64,000 nt of DNA from Peribacillus frigoritolerans (GCF_001636405.1 NZ_KV440950.1:3824778-3888777); one strand, 5' to 3'. Positions 18,698-27,979 are shown, numbered from the stretch's first letter. Notes: generated by a model from the letters alone, not told the origin. Translations and numbers: made by a program.

Positions 18698-20116
18698 TTA
18701 AGCTTTCCTGATTTTTCGATACATCAAGCTTCCGAACAAGACAAGAAATAGTCCTAAAAGGGCACTAGGCAAATAACCGGAAGCGGTATTTGGCAGTTTA
18801 GCACCTTTTACGGTTTGATGTTCTGAATTAGTATGGGCACTGATCTTTTGTTTTACTGGTTTAGCAACTGGTGCCTTTTCAATGGTTTTTTGTACCTCTT
18901 TAGCAGATTCCTTTATTTGTCCGCCTGCATTAGTAAGAGTATCAGAATCGACCATATCACCTGTTATTAACAGATCAGCCAAGAACTTCCCGTCAGTATT
19001 ATATATTGATATTTTCAGGTTAGCACCCTTCAATTCTTCCAATTTCATTAAATCCAAAAGGGATACAGGTGATTCCGAGCCACTTTTCACAAGGGAATAG
19101 GAAACATTAAGCTTAAAGATGGAAAGTAATTCTTCATAGATTGAGGCCATTTCAGCTATCTGTTCAGCTGTTAGCTCGGTTGCTACATCAAATTCCTCGA
19201 AAGCCATCATGCGGTTGCCCAATTCTTCAAGTTGCTTGACTGTATCCGGGTTGGAAAGATGGTCTTCCAAAGACATCAAGTGGTCTTCAAGCCGCTGTAG
19301 TTCCTCTTCCGTTAGACCGAGTTCCTGCTCGAAAATCGGAAGAAGATCTTCGGCAACTTCGTCATCCATCCCGCCGCCAGTATGGTTCCAAACAGTTTCT
19401 TCAAGATTATCTATGTATATATAATCGTTAATATCTTCACCATTTTCTTCTAACATTTGAAGCAAGGCTTGTTTATCCAATCCATAATTCTCATTAAAAT
19501 AATCTAAGTTGCTTAAATCTGCTTTTATGACGTCACCCAGGAATTCGCTAAGCTCTTCGACAGATTCAAATTCTTCCGTGCTAAAATCATAGGGTTTCAA
19601 TGACGCTTCGATATCTTCTAGTGTTACTTGGAAGCCCCTTTCCTTGCTAACCTTGGCTAAATAATTGACTAATTCTTTGTCAAAATTCGGATCGCGTTCA
19701 AAATCGCCCTCTTCTGTCTCTTCTGTATAGAAATAAACAGTTTCATCGAGGTCCCAGATAAAGATATAATCGTCTAGTTCTTCGCCATTTTCGTGTAATA
19801 GATTAATTAGGCTCTCATTAGTTAGATTATAATCTTCATAAATGGCATCTAAATTACTCAAATCAGCCTTAATAACTTCGCCCAAGGCTTCTTTTAGATC
19901 ACCAATAGATTCAAAGTTCTCAATACTTTCATCGTAAAAAGAAAGAGATGTTTCAATATCATCCTTCGTCACTTCAAAACCCCTGACAAGGCTTACCTCT
20001 TTTAAATACTTTGTAAGTTCTTTCTCAAAATTCTTGCTTGGTGCCGCCGATGCTAATTGCGGGAATAAGCTAATCAACAACGTAAATGAAACTAAAATGG
20101 TCCACAGTTTTTTCAT
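18698..20116 (-). CDS. Processed acidic surface protein with LPNTA sorting signal
   Basis: 472 residues. A signal peptide (LWTILVSFTLLISLFPQLASAA) precedes two tandem homologous segments of about 105 residues (from about 29 and about 145). Both contain the pattern ELTKYLKEVS/ELVNYLAKVS, DIETSLSFYD/DIEASLKPYD and GEVIKADLSNLD/GDVIKADLSNLD. A Glu/Asp-rich helical region follows, then KLPNTASGYLPSALLGLFLV and a basic tail. It matches the family described as processed acidic surface protein in Bacillus. Sortase D should anchor it to the cell wall; the biological role is unknown. Confidence 0.88.
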   Translation of the reverse strand: MKKLWTILVSFTLLISLFPQLASAAPSKNFEKELTKYLKEVSLVRGFEVTKDDIETSLSFYDESIENFESIGDLKEALGEVIKADLSNLDAIYEDYNLTNESLINLLHENGEELDDYIFIWDLDETVYFYTEETEEGDFERDPNFDKELVNYLAKVSKERGFQVTLEDIEASLKPYDFSTEEFESVEELSEFLGDVIKADLSNLDYFNENYGLDKQALLQMLEENGEDINDYIYIDNLEETVWNHTGGGMDDEVAEDLLPIFEQELGLTEEELQRLEDHLMSLEDHLSNPDTVKQLEELGNRMMAFEEFDVATELTAEQIAEMASIYEELLSIFKLNVSYSLVKSGSESPVSLLDLMKLEELKGANLKISIYNTDGKFLADLLITGDMVDSDTLTNAGGQIKESAKEVQKTIEKAPVAKPVKQKISAHTNSEHQTVKGAKLPNTASGYLPSALLGLFLVLFGSLMYRKIRKA

Positions 20117-20319
20117 ACTTTTCTCCTATTCATAACATTTCATATGTTTCTAGAAAATTATAAGGTAATAACAATAATTTAACAATGAAGTTATTTTTTC
20201 CAATTAGGAAAAAATGCAATATTACTTACTTTGCAAACAAACTTTTTTAACAGCATATACATTTGTTTACGTTAATCTAACCGTATTTCTTCCTATTAAT
20301 ATATTGATTACAAAAAGAG

Positions 20320-20500
20320 GGATTAAAGCACTCCCGCTACTGTGACTCCAGATAAAAGAATTATTAATATTTTAGGGGAAACATAACTTAGCTCAAGCAA
20401 AATGAATATAAATTCACCACCGGGCTACATCAATTTCAAGTAAAGTAGTCAGTCTATAAGTATCAGACCTCATATCCTATAAAGTTTACGCTTAGACAAA
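20320..20500 (+). promoter_or_regulatory. Possible degenerate cobalamin riboswitch without a target gene
   Basis: GGATTAAAGCACTCCCGCTACTGTGA at about 20320-20345 contains CCCGCTACTGTGA, close to the conserved CCCGCNACTGTNA core of B12 riboswitches. Some 110 bp later GTAGTCAG and ATCAGACCTC loosely match the AGYCAGRAGACCTGCC tail. The upstream GTG-AAATCC strand is not clear and no plus-strand gene follows. It would be a relic if real. A covariance-model search is needed to settle it. Confidence 0.3.
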
Positions 20501-20509
20501 GCGAAAAAA

Positions 20510-20543
20510 GACATACTCGACCCTGGAATGGGTGGAGTATGTC
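20510..20543. other. Strong stem-loop, function unknown
   Basis: GACATACTC pairs with GAGTATGTC, with an inner ACCC/GGGT stem around TGGAAT. There is no T-run, so it is a poor intrinsic terminator. It lies just after the riboswitch-like block and might be its expression platform or an independent RNA structure. Confidence 0.45.
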
Positions 20544-21152
20544 GGAAACAGCTATCCGGCTTAATACTCCTTCTTCTACAACTAGACAAAAAACTATAGG
20601 TTTTTTTATCATTATTTAACCACCGGTATTAACTACTGATACTATACCGCTTGAGAGATTTAAAATGAGTGTTTATTTAATGAGGTCCCCGTATCATATC
20701 TAAGACTACTTAAATAAAAAAATGAATCAGGAAGTTAAGCAGTATTACCTGATCCATTATTATTATTTTATTTCCTTTATTGAATTCCTTTTACCTTGTT
20801 AATTAAAGAATATAGATATTTTACGCATAGATAAATTGTTTACCATCTCCCACTCCTTTGAAATTATCTAGGTGTACTCACCCGAACAAACCTCCTAGTG
20901 CCGATAAGTCGTTTAAAACATAAAAGGAGAACGACAGCCCCCTTTGCAAGTTAATTATTTTGTTCGCTAATCAAATCATTTAGCTTCATCTATAATGATT
21001 CCTGGTTAGTTAATCCATATCCAGCTTGTGAATTATAAGAGTAGTCACCATTTTTAATCGGCTAAAAAACTACTTATTGTCCTTCAGTTTTTTTGCAACA
21101 GATGATTTAAAAGTAATGAGTTCAGAGCAAGCGTTCAGCATTTTTTAAATTA
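20544..21152. other. Intergenic region without a supported gene
   Basis: A weak hairpin (ATCAGG/CCTGAT arms at about 20725-20755) and AT-rich sequence. Short peptide-like stretches on the minus strand near 20990-21070 (GDYSYNSQAGYGLTNQES) may be a coding relic; no start, ribosome site or family is recognised. Confidence 0.3.
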
Positions 21153-21186
21153 CCAAAGCCGAATTCATTGCTGAATCCGGCTTTGG
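21153..21186 (-). terminator. Hairpin after the M14 carboxypeptidase gene
   Basis: CCAAAGCCG/CGGCTTTGG arms with inner ATTC/GAAT pairing, 10 bp after the stop codon. The T-run is weak (TAATTT), so it may end transcription or protect the 3' end. Confidence 0.6.
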
Positions 21187-21195
21187 CTAATTCTA

Positions 21196-23571
21196 CTATT
21201 TTTCGAAAATTGCATTAGATAGAAGACGGAACAAGTAATCCGGGTGGTCGCGGAAACCTGCTTCTAACCCAATAAGAGTTACATCTTTATTCTGTTCTTT
21301 TACGATTACGGCTTGGCCCTTGGCGGTTATGTTATTTTGCCAGTGACCAGCTACGAAGAAATTATCTGAATCTGCAAGGGTCGCGACAATTTCATCATTA
21401 CCAGTATCCGTGAACCATGTTGGACGATAGACAAATCCGATATCATTTTCTCCATAACCTGCTGTTAAACCAGTTCCCTCATAATCGACTTTTACGATAC
21501 CATTACTGTTGGAACCTCCTACATTAATGATGTCGTCTGTAAGACCGAGTGTTTTAGTTGCTCTAGATGCACCAGCACCTACAGCTATATATTTGCCTCC
21601 TTCATTTAAGAAGCTTGTCACATTGTCTTTAAATGCATTAAGTTGCCCGGCGTTCTGTAATCCAAATTCTTTATTAGCTTCGGAAAGGTTAGTGGAAATG
21701 AGACTTTCCGTTCCACTATAGACAAAAATATCAAAACCGTTAAGGGGATTTTTAGCCACTTCGACTGGCGTAACTTCTGTCACATCAAAACCTAGTCTTT
21801 TCAAAGCAAGCTTTGTTCCTGCGTGTGATTTCTGTTTACCCATACCTCCATCCTTTAATATAGCCACTTTTACAGACGTAATAGCCACTGCATCTGCTGG
21901 TACATCGGCAGTTCCAACCTGTAACCCAGATTCTTTAACCGCTGCTGATACCTGATTAGCTACTGTTTTTGCAAAGAAGTTACCTTGTGCATCACGTACA
22001 ATAGGTATTCCTTGCTTAAGCAATCTATTTACTAAATTTACCGATTGGACAGAGCTGTTCGGAATCATAAACGGTCCTTTTCCTGAAACCTTGCCTTGAC
22101 CTGTAATCTGGTTTACTTTCGTTGCATTGACTTTAATAGGATTTTGTGTGGCTACTGCCTCGAATCCCCAAAGCTCCGGTAAGCTCCATGCGGAAATGTC
22201 GTACATTGCTGGGGTATCGTTCGTGATGTCTTCCCCATCCCAGAGCATCGTGTTTGCTAATCCGGCTTTCGCCTGGTCCATCTCAACGAGATAAGTTCCT
22301 TTTGGATATAACACTCCATCCGCTTCAAATGCATTCATAGCTTGAACAACTTCAATATCATTATTGATCAAATGATTTACAGCCTTATTCGTAACAGTCG
22401 GATCCTTAGGGTCTAGTGGAAGTATGTAGGCTTTTGGAAATAACCCTTCCTTATGAAAAGGATGGTCAAAGTTAATTCCTCTTTTAAAAACTTCAATTTG
22501 ATCAGTAATCATGGATTGCTTGTTAGCTGTTGCAAATTTCAGTGCTCCCATAATCGAATTATACATCCATCGTACGCCGTCCCAATCATTTGTTGGAGCT
22601 TCTAATGTATGACCGTAAGCACCATGATACATCGCATACATCGGTGTGAAAATTGGAGGGTAATCATCCCAGCCAGCGGAGTCATCGCGAAGCGGAATAT
22701 AGGTACCTTTCATGTTTTGATACAAGGATCCTGAATAGTTCTCATGATCCTTCATTATTTCCGCTTCCATCGCTTCTGCCTGTTTATAGGCCCATTTTCC
22801 GTATAAGTCATACTCGTAATTAGGATTATGCGGTGGCGTACAAGGCTCAATTAACCCCTGCAGATTTGGCTGATAATTCTTCACATAACCATGAGTATCA
22901 AGGAACACCATCGGGTTCCATTCTTTAATGAGCTCAACCATCTCTTTTGTTTCTGGCTGCGATTGGGTGATAAAGTCACGATTTATATCAATTCCTTCGC
23001 CATTAAAGCGGGTGGCATCAATACGTCCATCAGGGTTTTGTACGACATTGAAAATAAGAATATTATTCTCTAAAACGTCTTTGGTTGTTGCATCATTTTG
23101 GGTAGCAAAACGTTCAATTAATTGAAGGATTGCATCGCTTCCGACAAATTCAGTCCCATGAATAGAACCATTAATCATGATTGGAACTTTAAAGTCAGGA
23201 TTATTGGCAACCCATTCTTGAGCTTTGCCTGGATTCTTAAACATTTGCTTTCTAAGTGCCTTCACTTTTCCGAACTTCCCTTGTGTTGTTGGGTCGGCAA
23301 TCGTGACAACATAGAGTGGGTTTCCATCAGCTGATGTTCCACGTACTTCAACTTTCACACGGTTTGAAAGTTTTTCAATCTCTTTTAATTTGGAACCAAT
23401 TTGTGAAAATTTCACAAAGTCATAGTTTTCGCTATTAAACTTGCTTCCGTCCTGTTCCTCATATGTATTCACATTTGTCCATTGAGGTTTCTCAGCATGT
23501 CCAGAACTCCACGGTATTACTGTTAGTAAACTCACAGCCATCAGGCCGGATAATGCTTTTTTCTTTTTCAT
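21196..23571 (-). CDS. Secreted M14-family zinc carboxypeptidase
   Basis: 791 residues. A Sec signal peptide (KKKALSGLMAVSLLTVIPWSSGHA) is followed by an M14 peptidase domain. The zinc motif is INGSIHGTEFVGSD (His and Glu near 134-138), the third ligand is in FLDTHGYVKN, and the catalytic Glu is in GAYGHTLEAPTND. A roughly 350-residue C-terminal half has no catalytic motif I recognise and may be an accessory domain. It should trim peptides outside the cell. It is monocistronic, with no regulator nearby. The annotated length suits the large extracellular M14 enzymes of Bacillus. Confidence 0.85.
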   Translation of the reverse strand: MKKKKALSGLMAVSLLTVIPWSSGHAEKPQWTNVNTYEEQDGSKFNSENYDFVKFSQIGSKLKEIEKLSNRVKVEVRGTSADGNPLYVVTIADPTTQGKFGKVKALRKQMFKNPGKAQEWVANNPDFKVPIMINGSIHGTEFVGSDAILQLIERFATQNDATTKDVLENNILIFNVVQNPDGRIDATRFNGEGIDINRDFITQSQPETKEMVELIKEWNPMVFLDTHGYVKNYQPNLQGLIEPCTPPHNPNYEYDLYGKWAYKQAEAMEAEIMKDHENYSGSLYQNMKGTYIPLRDDSAGWDDYPPIFTPMYAMYHGAYGHTLEAPTNDWDGVRWMYNSIMGALKFATANKQSMITDQIEVFKRGINFDHPFHKEGLFPKAYILPLDPKDPTVTNKAVNHLINNDIEVVQAMNAFEADGVLYPKGTYLVEMDQAKAGLANTMLWDGEDITNDTPAMYDISAWSLPELWGFEAVATQNPIKVNATKVNQITGQGKVSGKGPFMIPNSSVQSVNLVNRLLKQGIPIVRDAQGNFFAKTVANQVSAAVKESGLQVGTADVPADAVAITSVKVAILKDGGMGKQKSHAGTKLALKRLGFDVTEVTPVEVAKNPLNGFDIFVYSGTESLISTNLSEANKEFGLQNAGQLNAFKDNVTSFLNEGGKYIAVGAGASRATKTLGLTDDIINVGGSNSNGIVKVDYEGTGLTAGYGENDIGFVYRPTWFTDTGNDEIVATLADSDNFFVAGHWQNNITAKGQAVIVKEQNKDVTLIGLEAGFRDHPDYLFRLLSNAIFEK

Positions 23572-24407
23572 TCTAAAACCTCCAGTATGTATATAGTGAT
23601 TTTTTTGTATATATCAAACCAAGTCGTTCAATGTTTATTTTATTGGGATTCGCTCTCCTATTGCAGCACTAGTTTCGGAAGGTCAAATTTATGTAGTGTT
23701 ACTTGCTGGGGGACCTTATCAAATTTTATAAAGAATATTTTTAACGATGTGGTTGTTCAACGTTATAAAATTAAACCGCTTTCAACAGGGGTTGTTCAGC
23801 CATTTAGCGAGTCATTTCGTGTTGTATTCAATTAAAATATGTATTAGTTAATTAACGCAATACCTAAACCCGCATTGGCTACTGTAGCTGATTTTCTAGA
23901 CTAATAAATTTCTCCTTTTCTGCTCCCTACTAATTTTTTAAGTTTACATGTTTAAGAGTATCGCCTCCTTATTAAGAAATAGTAACTACAAACTTAGATA
24001 ACTGTTTTATAATATTATACACTTATTTTTGTGCGAATTAGGAATTTTCAGTTAATAATAATTGAATTTTTTATCCTTTTTTCATACATCAGAAACATAA
24101 TGTTTTTTACAAATAATTCCCATGTGCTAAAAATCTGTATAACTGTTTTGAAGTTTGTCCCCAACGGTCAAGTTACATGGGAAATCCCTCGAATCCTATG
24201 AAATTCATGTGCTTTTTGATTTCCTCTAATCAGTATTATGAAAACTAAAATGAGCTCACTTTTCTGATAACCTTATATTGAGCATAGTAAATAGAGCCAA
24301 CCACAAATGTTGAACTTCCGTACTTGGGCCTTTAAATACATATCAGTATTGCACCCTGCGAAGGAATTCCGAGAGGACTATTATAAAACTCCTAGGCTAC
24401 AGTTGAT
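23572..24407. other. Intergenic region without a supported gene
   Basis: AT-rich and many stops. Short plus-strand frames at 23587-23835 and 24307-24522 lack ribosome sites and family features. Confidence 0.4.
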
Positions 24408-24448
24408 AAAAAAGCAACCGTTTTATATCCATACGGTTGCTTTTTTTC
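24408..24448. terminator. Bidirectional terminator
   Basis: AAAAAAGCAACCG/CGGTTGCTTTTTT arms. On the minus strand it directly follows the coding remnant that ends at 24453, which suggests it once served that gene. Confidence 0.8.
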
Positions 24449-24452
24449 ATTG

Positions 24453-24616
24453 CTATAAACGTTTCCAAATTCTCTTTAAATCTATTGGTACGAATACTTT
24501 ATCCCCATGTATTTCCTTATGAATGATGAGATGTGAAAAGTATGGTTCTAAACTTAATCCTTCTGTGTCTATCTGGATTTTATTGATAATAGAAGCCCAT
24601 TCATTGCACTTACACC
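24453..24616 (-). pseudogene. C-terminal coding remnant, family unknown
   Basis: The last 53 codons of a minus-strand frame read as plausible protein (CNEWASIINKIQI, then LEPYFSHLIIHKEIHGDKV and PIDLKRIWKRL) and end 5 bp before a terminator. Upstream the frame is closed by stops, and similar sequence continues in another frame. I do not recognise the family. Confidence 0.4.
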
Positions 24617-24711
24617 ATTAGATTTAAATAAATCTCCACACACATAACTGACAAAGAACTTGAATATCATTTACAGGCATCGTACTCCATGAAATTTAAT
24701 TGATTGAAGTA

Positions 24712-24758
24712 GCAATACAGAATAGGATGGAGCATTCGCTCCTTCCTTTTCTGTATTA
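24712..24758. other. Long inverted repeat
   Basis: AATACAGAA, GGA and GGAGC pair with GCTCC, TCC and TTCTGTATT around ATTC, with small bulges. It is probably a terminator or RNA hairpin in a gene-free stretch. Confidence 0.5.
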
Positions 24759-24981
24759 TGGCACATAAATCGAAGAATAGTCTTGGTCTACGACTATCAG
24801 ATGAATTTTTCCACCTTATTTAAGGGCAGTTTTTATAACAATGTGATTATCCTACTTATACCTTGGCTAAAAGCTCCAAAGGTTTACTGAGCTTACTTGA
24901 AAAGATTGCCTAATCAAAAAGGAGATAGAGCAACATTTTGGTCTAGATCATATTTAAGCAAAAGTTGCAGTATTAAAATAC

Positions 24982-25024
24982 TTGCTTTATTATTTAGGGT
25001 ATAGTATATTAATTGATGCATCAA
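24982..25024 (+). promoter_or_regulatory. Promoter and palindromic operator of the MarR-nitroreductase unit
   Basis: TTGCTT (24982-24987), a 17-nt spacer and TATATT (25005-25010) are followed 2 bp later by the perfect palindrome TTGATGCATCAA (25013-25024). A MarR dimer bound there would block the start site, so autoregulation is likely. Confidence 0.65.
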
Positions 25025-25073
25025 CTATTGAGCTATCAATTATTTTGTCTAACGTATGAAAAGAGGGTGTTTC

Positions 25074-25502
25074 TTGACGAATTCATGGTGTAATGAATCA
25101 TTAATTTTATATAAAATGAACTGCCTTAACAAACAGATAAGTTCAAAATTTGAAAGTTGTACAGGCATTAGTCAATCAAGACATGATATCTTATATCAGC
25201 TTTATCAAGTTGATGAAATTAGTCAAACAGCACTTCAAAAAGAGGTTAACATTGACAGTGCAGCGATTACCCGGCATTTAAAACAACTTGAAGCGACTGG
25301 GATGATTTTAAGACGCAAAGATCCGGAGGATAATCGATTTACTCTTGTCTGTCTTTCAGATTATGGTCGCAAACAGATTATTCTCTACCAAGCTGAAAAG
25401 GCTCGTTTTGTCACTTTAATGCTTAAAGATTTTAAAGAAGAAGAACGTCAAGAATTAACAGATATGCTGACACGCATTCAAAAAAATATAAGCCAAGTCT
25501 AA
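25074..25502 (+). CDS. MarR-family transcriptional regulator
   Basis: About 142 residues with a central winged helix (ISQTALQKEVNIDSAAITRHLKQLEATGMILRRKD) and the wing motif PEDNRFTLVCLSDYG. An ATG at 25056 overlaps the AAGAGGGTG ribosome site, so the TTG at 25074 is the more likely start. Neighbours are a nitroreductase 49 bp downstream and an ABM monooxygenase. This recalls quinone-sensing MarR/nitroreductase units of Bacillus (such as YodB-YodC and MhqR), where thiol or ligand modification releases the regulator; Cys residues lie near the N-terminus here. The effector is inferred, not shown. Confidence 0.85.
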   Translation: MTNSWCNESLILYKMNCLNKQISSKFESCTGISQSRHDILYQLYQVDEISQTALQKEVNIDSAAITRHLKQLEATGMILRRKDPEDNRFTLVCLSDYGRKQIILYQAEKARFVTLMLKDFKEEERQELTDMLTRIQKNISQV

Positions 25503-25551
25503 CACTTGCTTAAATTAAACTACTAAAGTTAAAAAGAGGAGACTATCAACT

Positions 25552-26193
25552 ATGACTACTACAGCACAATTAACAAATGATTTCAAAGAAATTGTCACAG
25601 GACGCCGCTCCATAAAAAATTACGACAAATCTGTAAAAATCAGTAGGGAAGAAATGGAGAAAATACTTACCTTAGCGACACTTGCTCCTTCTTCAGTAAA
25701 TATGCAACCATGGCGCTTCCTTGTAATTGATAGTCCTGAGGGAAAAGCAACACTTGCACCTCTTGCTCGCTTTAACCAAAATCAAGTCGAAACATCTTCC
25801 GCAGTAATTGCCGTATTTGGTGATATGAACAATTTTGATAACGCCGAAGAGATCTACGGTAAAGCTGTAGATTTAGGGCTTATGCCTTTAGAAGTAAAAG
25901 AAAACATATTAGCTTCATTTGCTGGATATTTCGAAAAAATCACTAGAGAAGAGATGAAAGAGGTCGTTCTAGTCGATGGTGGTCTTGTATCCATGCAACT
26001 GATGCTTGCGGCACGTGCTTATGGCTATGATACAAATCCAATCGGTGGCTATGAAAAAGACCAGATCGCAGAAGCTTTTGGATTAGAAAAAGATCGGTAC
26101 GTACCAGTTATGCTAATTTCAATCGGTAAAGCAGCAGATAATGGCCATCAATCAGTTCGTCTTCCAATTGATAAAGTCGCACAATGGAAGTAA
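25552..26193 (+). CDS. Nitroreductase-family FMN oxidoreductase
   Basis: 213 residues. VTGRRSIKNYDK near residue 16 is the FMN-phosphate signature, LAPSSVNMQPWRFLVID follows, and the ligand loop LAARAYGYDTNPIGGYEK lies near 155-172. Such enzymes reduce quinones and nitro compounds with NAD(P)H, usually as dimers. AGAGGAG lies upstream of the ATG. It is probably co-transcribed with the upstream MarR gene and the downstream monooxygenase. Confidence 0.9.
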   Translation: MTTTAQLTNDFKEIVTGRRSIKNYDKSVKISREEMEKILTLATLAPSSVNMQPWRFLVIDSPEGKATLAPLARFNQNQVETSSAVIAVFGDMNNFDNAEEIYGKAVDLGLMPLEVKENILASFAGYFEKITREEMKEVVLVDGGLVSMQLMLAARAYGYDTNPIGGYEKDQIAEAFGLEKDRYVPVMLISIGKAADNGHQSVRLPIDKVAQWK

Positions 26194-26281
26194 AGAATCC
26201 ATTCATTTCAACCGAGATGTTATTTTTACTTTAATTATATATTTAGTTTATTATGCTTAACAAATGAGAGGATGACGTTTA

Positions 26282-26575
26282 ATGATTATCATTCATGCCG
26301 TATTCAATATTAATCCAGCAAAACAAGATGCATTTCTAGAGGAGATTCAACCGCTTATCGCAGCTTCAAGAGCGGAAAGTGGAAATGTTTCTTACAATCT
26401 TCACAAAGCTACAGAAAAAGACAATGAGTTTACAATGGTTGAAGTTTGGCAAGATCATCTAGCGGTTGCAAGCCATAATTCAAGTGAGCACTTTACCTCG
26501 TTTGTTGGTAAAGCTAAAGAATTCCTCTCTTCACCTTTAATTGTTAACGCATTTGAAGGACAACCATTAAAATAA
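26282..26575 (+). CDS. ABM-domain protein (putative quinol monooxygenase)
   Basis: 97 residues, the single-domain size of antibiotic-biosynthesis-monooxygenase/YgiN proteins. It starts with IIHAVFNINPAKQDAFLEEI and continues with SRAESGNVSYNLHKATE, FTMVEVWQDHLAVASH and SEHFTSF. YgiN-type proteins act on quinols without cofactor, which fits the upstream nitroreductase. GAGAGGATG precedes the ATG, and a terminator follows at 26620. Confidence 0.8.
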   Translation: MIIIHAVFNINPAKQDAFLEEIQPLIAASRAESGNVSYNLHKATEKDNEFTMVEVWQDHLAVASHNSSEHFTSFVGKAKEFLSSPLIVNAFEGQPLK

Positions 26576-26619
26576 TGAGTTAAAATGTATGGGATTTCCT
26601 ATATACCATCTTATAAAAC

Positions 26620-26661
26620 AAAGAGTTGCTGCTTCAGTAAAACAAGCTGCAACTCTTTTTT
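26620..26661 (+). terminator. Terminator of the MarR-nitroreductase-ABM unit
   Basis: AAAGAGTTGC and GCTT pair with AAGC and GCAACTCTTT, with one opposed T-T, followed by a T-run. Confidence 0.85.
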
Positions 26662-26893
26662 ATTTCTATTCCATTTTCTCGAACATCACGCGCTTATTTG
26701 GCGTACATAATCTGTGTGACAATTTCCATGGAAAGAGGAATGCAAATAGTTCCATTTATTTATCGAATTCAGTTTTTCCAAAGCATCCGCCAATGCTGTA
26801 TCAATCGGTTCTTCTTTATTTTGATTCTTCATGAAATTGGAGATTTCTTTATTCGACACTTTTTGATTTGTGTTTTGTTAATTATCTTTATGT
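26662..26893. other. Intergenic region with an unrecognised minus-strand frame
   Basis: A minus-strand frame from ATG 26832 to a stop near 26686 would encode 48 residues (MKNQNKEEPIDTALADALEK at its start). It lacks a clear ribosome site and is not recognised. It may be debris linked to the resolvase relic upstream of it. Confidence 0.25.
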
Positions 26894-27463
26894 TCATACG
26901 AATTCTAAAAGGAGGGCTGAAAGTGTATATGCTTCCTTCACCCAGGATGGATATCCCCCATAATAAAGCGAAATATCTAGGGATGGCCGGCTAATTTTTT
27001 GACGAGTTTCTTCTTTTACTTGAGCTTTCGGTCGCCCGAAAGGCACATCGTTTTGCAAAGCCACATCAATTGCTTCACGCTGCCGTTTCCTGACCCTATC
27101 CCGTTCTTCTTCCTCCATCCAGGAAAGAATTTGCAAAACTAAATCTGCAATGAATGTACCGAGACTATCTTTAAATTGAGTTGTATCGAGTAATGGCATA
27201 TCCAAAACGACGATATCCGCCTGGATATTTTTTGTAATGTCATTCCACTCTTTTAGAATCTCCTCTTTGTTCCGACCAAAACGATCAAGAGAATAAATGT
27301 ATAGAATATCTCCTTTAAGTACCACACGTTTTAGTAATTGGTATTGAGCCCTATTGAAATCTTTTCACATTATTTGTCCAAAATATCACGTGGATCAACG
27401 CCTAAACTTTTTATCGCTTCTAACTGCCGACCTTCATTTTAATCTTTGTTTACGAACATCCAT
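26894..27463 (-). pseudogene. Broken serine recombinase (resolvase/invertase family)
   Basis: The minus strand encodes pieces of one small serine recombinase in different frames. A start MDVRKQRL near 27463 is followed after a stop by EGRQLEAIKSLGVDPRDI. After further lesions comes a continuous stretch with ILYIYSLDRFGRNKEEILKE, GTFIADLVLQILSWMEEEER and FGRPKAQVKEE, and beyond that the helix-turn-helix tail is lost. The Ser-bearing N-terminal segment is missing. It is inactive but tells of a past transposon or plasmid insertion; res-like repeats lie just upstream of it. Confidence 0.8.
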
Positions 27464-27625
27464 TTTTCCACTCTGCTTTCTTCCCTCTTATTCTGCCAAA
27501 ATCGTTCGTAAAAGTGTGTGCAAAACTAAGCACGTTCGTAAAATGTTTTTAAACATTAACGAACGTAAAACAGGGTGAATTTATAGAAAAAAGAACCGTT
27601 CATTAAAGTGTACTTTTACGAACGG
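27449..27625. repeat. Candidate res recombination site of the relic resolvase
   Basis: The motif CGTTCGTAAAA or its reverse complement occurs about five times: TTTACGAAC (about 27450), CGTTCGTAAAAG (27503), CGTTCGTAAAATG (27533), AACGAACGTAAAAC (about 27559) and an inverted CCGTTC...GAACGG pair (about 27596-27625). Clustered 12-mers in both orientations beside a resolvase gene are typical of res subsites. Function is inferred. Confidence 0.5.
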
Positions 27626-27688
27626 GTGTAACAATGCTATACCGAACATTCCGGAAATTTTTTAGCTTTAAACGGCGCTCAACCATTT

Positions 27689-27979
27689 TTGAGAAATACA
27701 ACATTTTCTTTTTTGGATATTATTAAAATAATAGATTTGCTGATTTTGTTAATTTTAGTCCCTTCATTTTATCAGCCTTTGAACCTTTTATCATACCAAG
27801 AAGTTTTTGCTTGTATTTCCAATGAAATTCTTGACAATGTAAGCGCTTTCTTTTATGATGATAATAGGTTGGATGGCATGCGTGGCCGTCATAGTATCTG
27901 GCGTAGGTGGGGCCAATACCCGGAACAGTACATAGAAGAAATCCCCTATTTTATGCAACAGCTATCTTCTTCCGAATAG
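27689..27979 (+). CDS. Unrecognised reading frame, possibly a remnant
   Basis: 96 codons starting from a TTG without a ribosome site. It has one hydrophobic segment (IIKIIDLLILLILVPSF) and a C-terminal part rich in aromatic and charged residues (GRHSIWRRWGQYPEQYIEEI). An ATG-led frame at about 27634 (MLYRTFRKFF) meets it with a frame change near 27720, so a broken gene is as likely as a live one. No family is recognised. Confidence 0.3.
   Translation: MRNTTFSFLDIIKIIDLLILLILVPSFYQPLNLLSYQEVFACISNEILDNVSAFFYDDNRLDGMRGRHSIWRRWGQYPEQYIEEIPYFMQQLSSSE

Noticed and set aside
20520..20545. T-box-like GGGTGG motif
   Set aside because: The sequence lacks the ACCGCG continuation, has no specifier loop and no aminoacyl-tRNA synthetase or amino-acid gene downstream.
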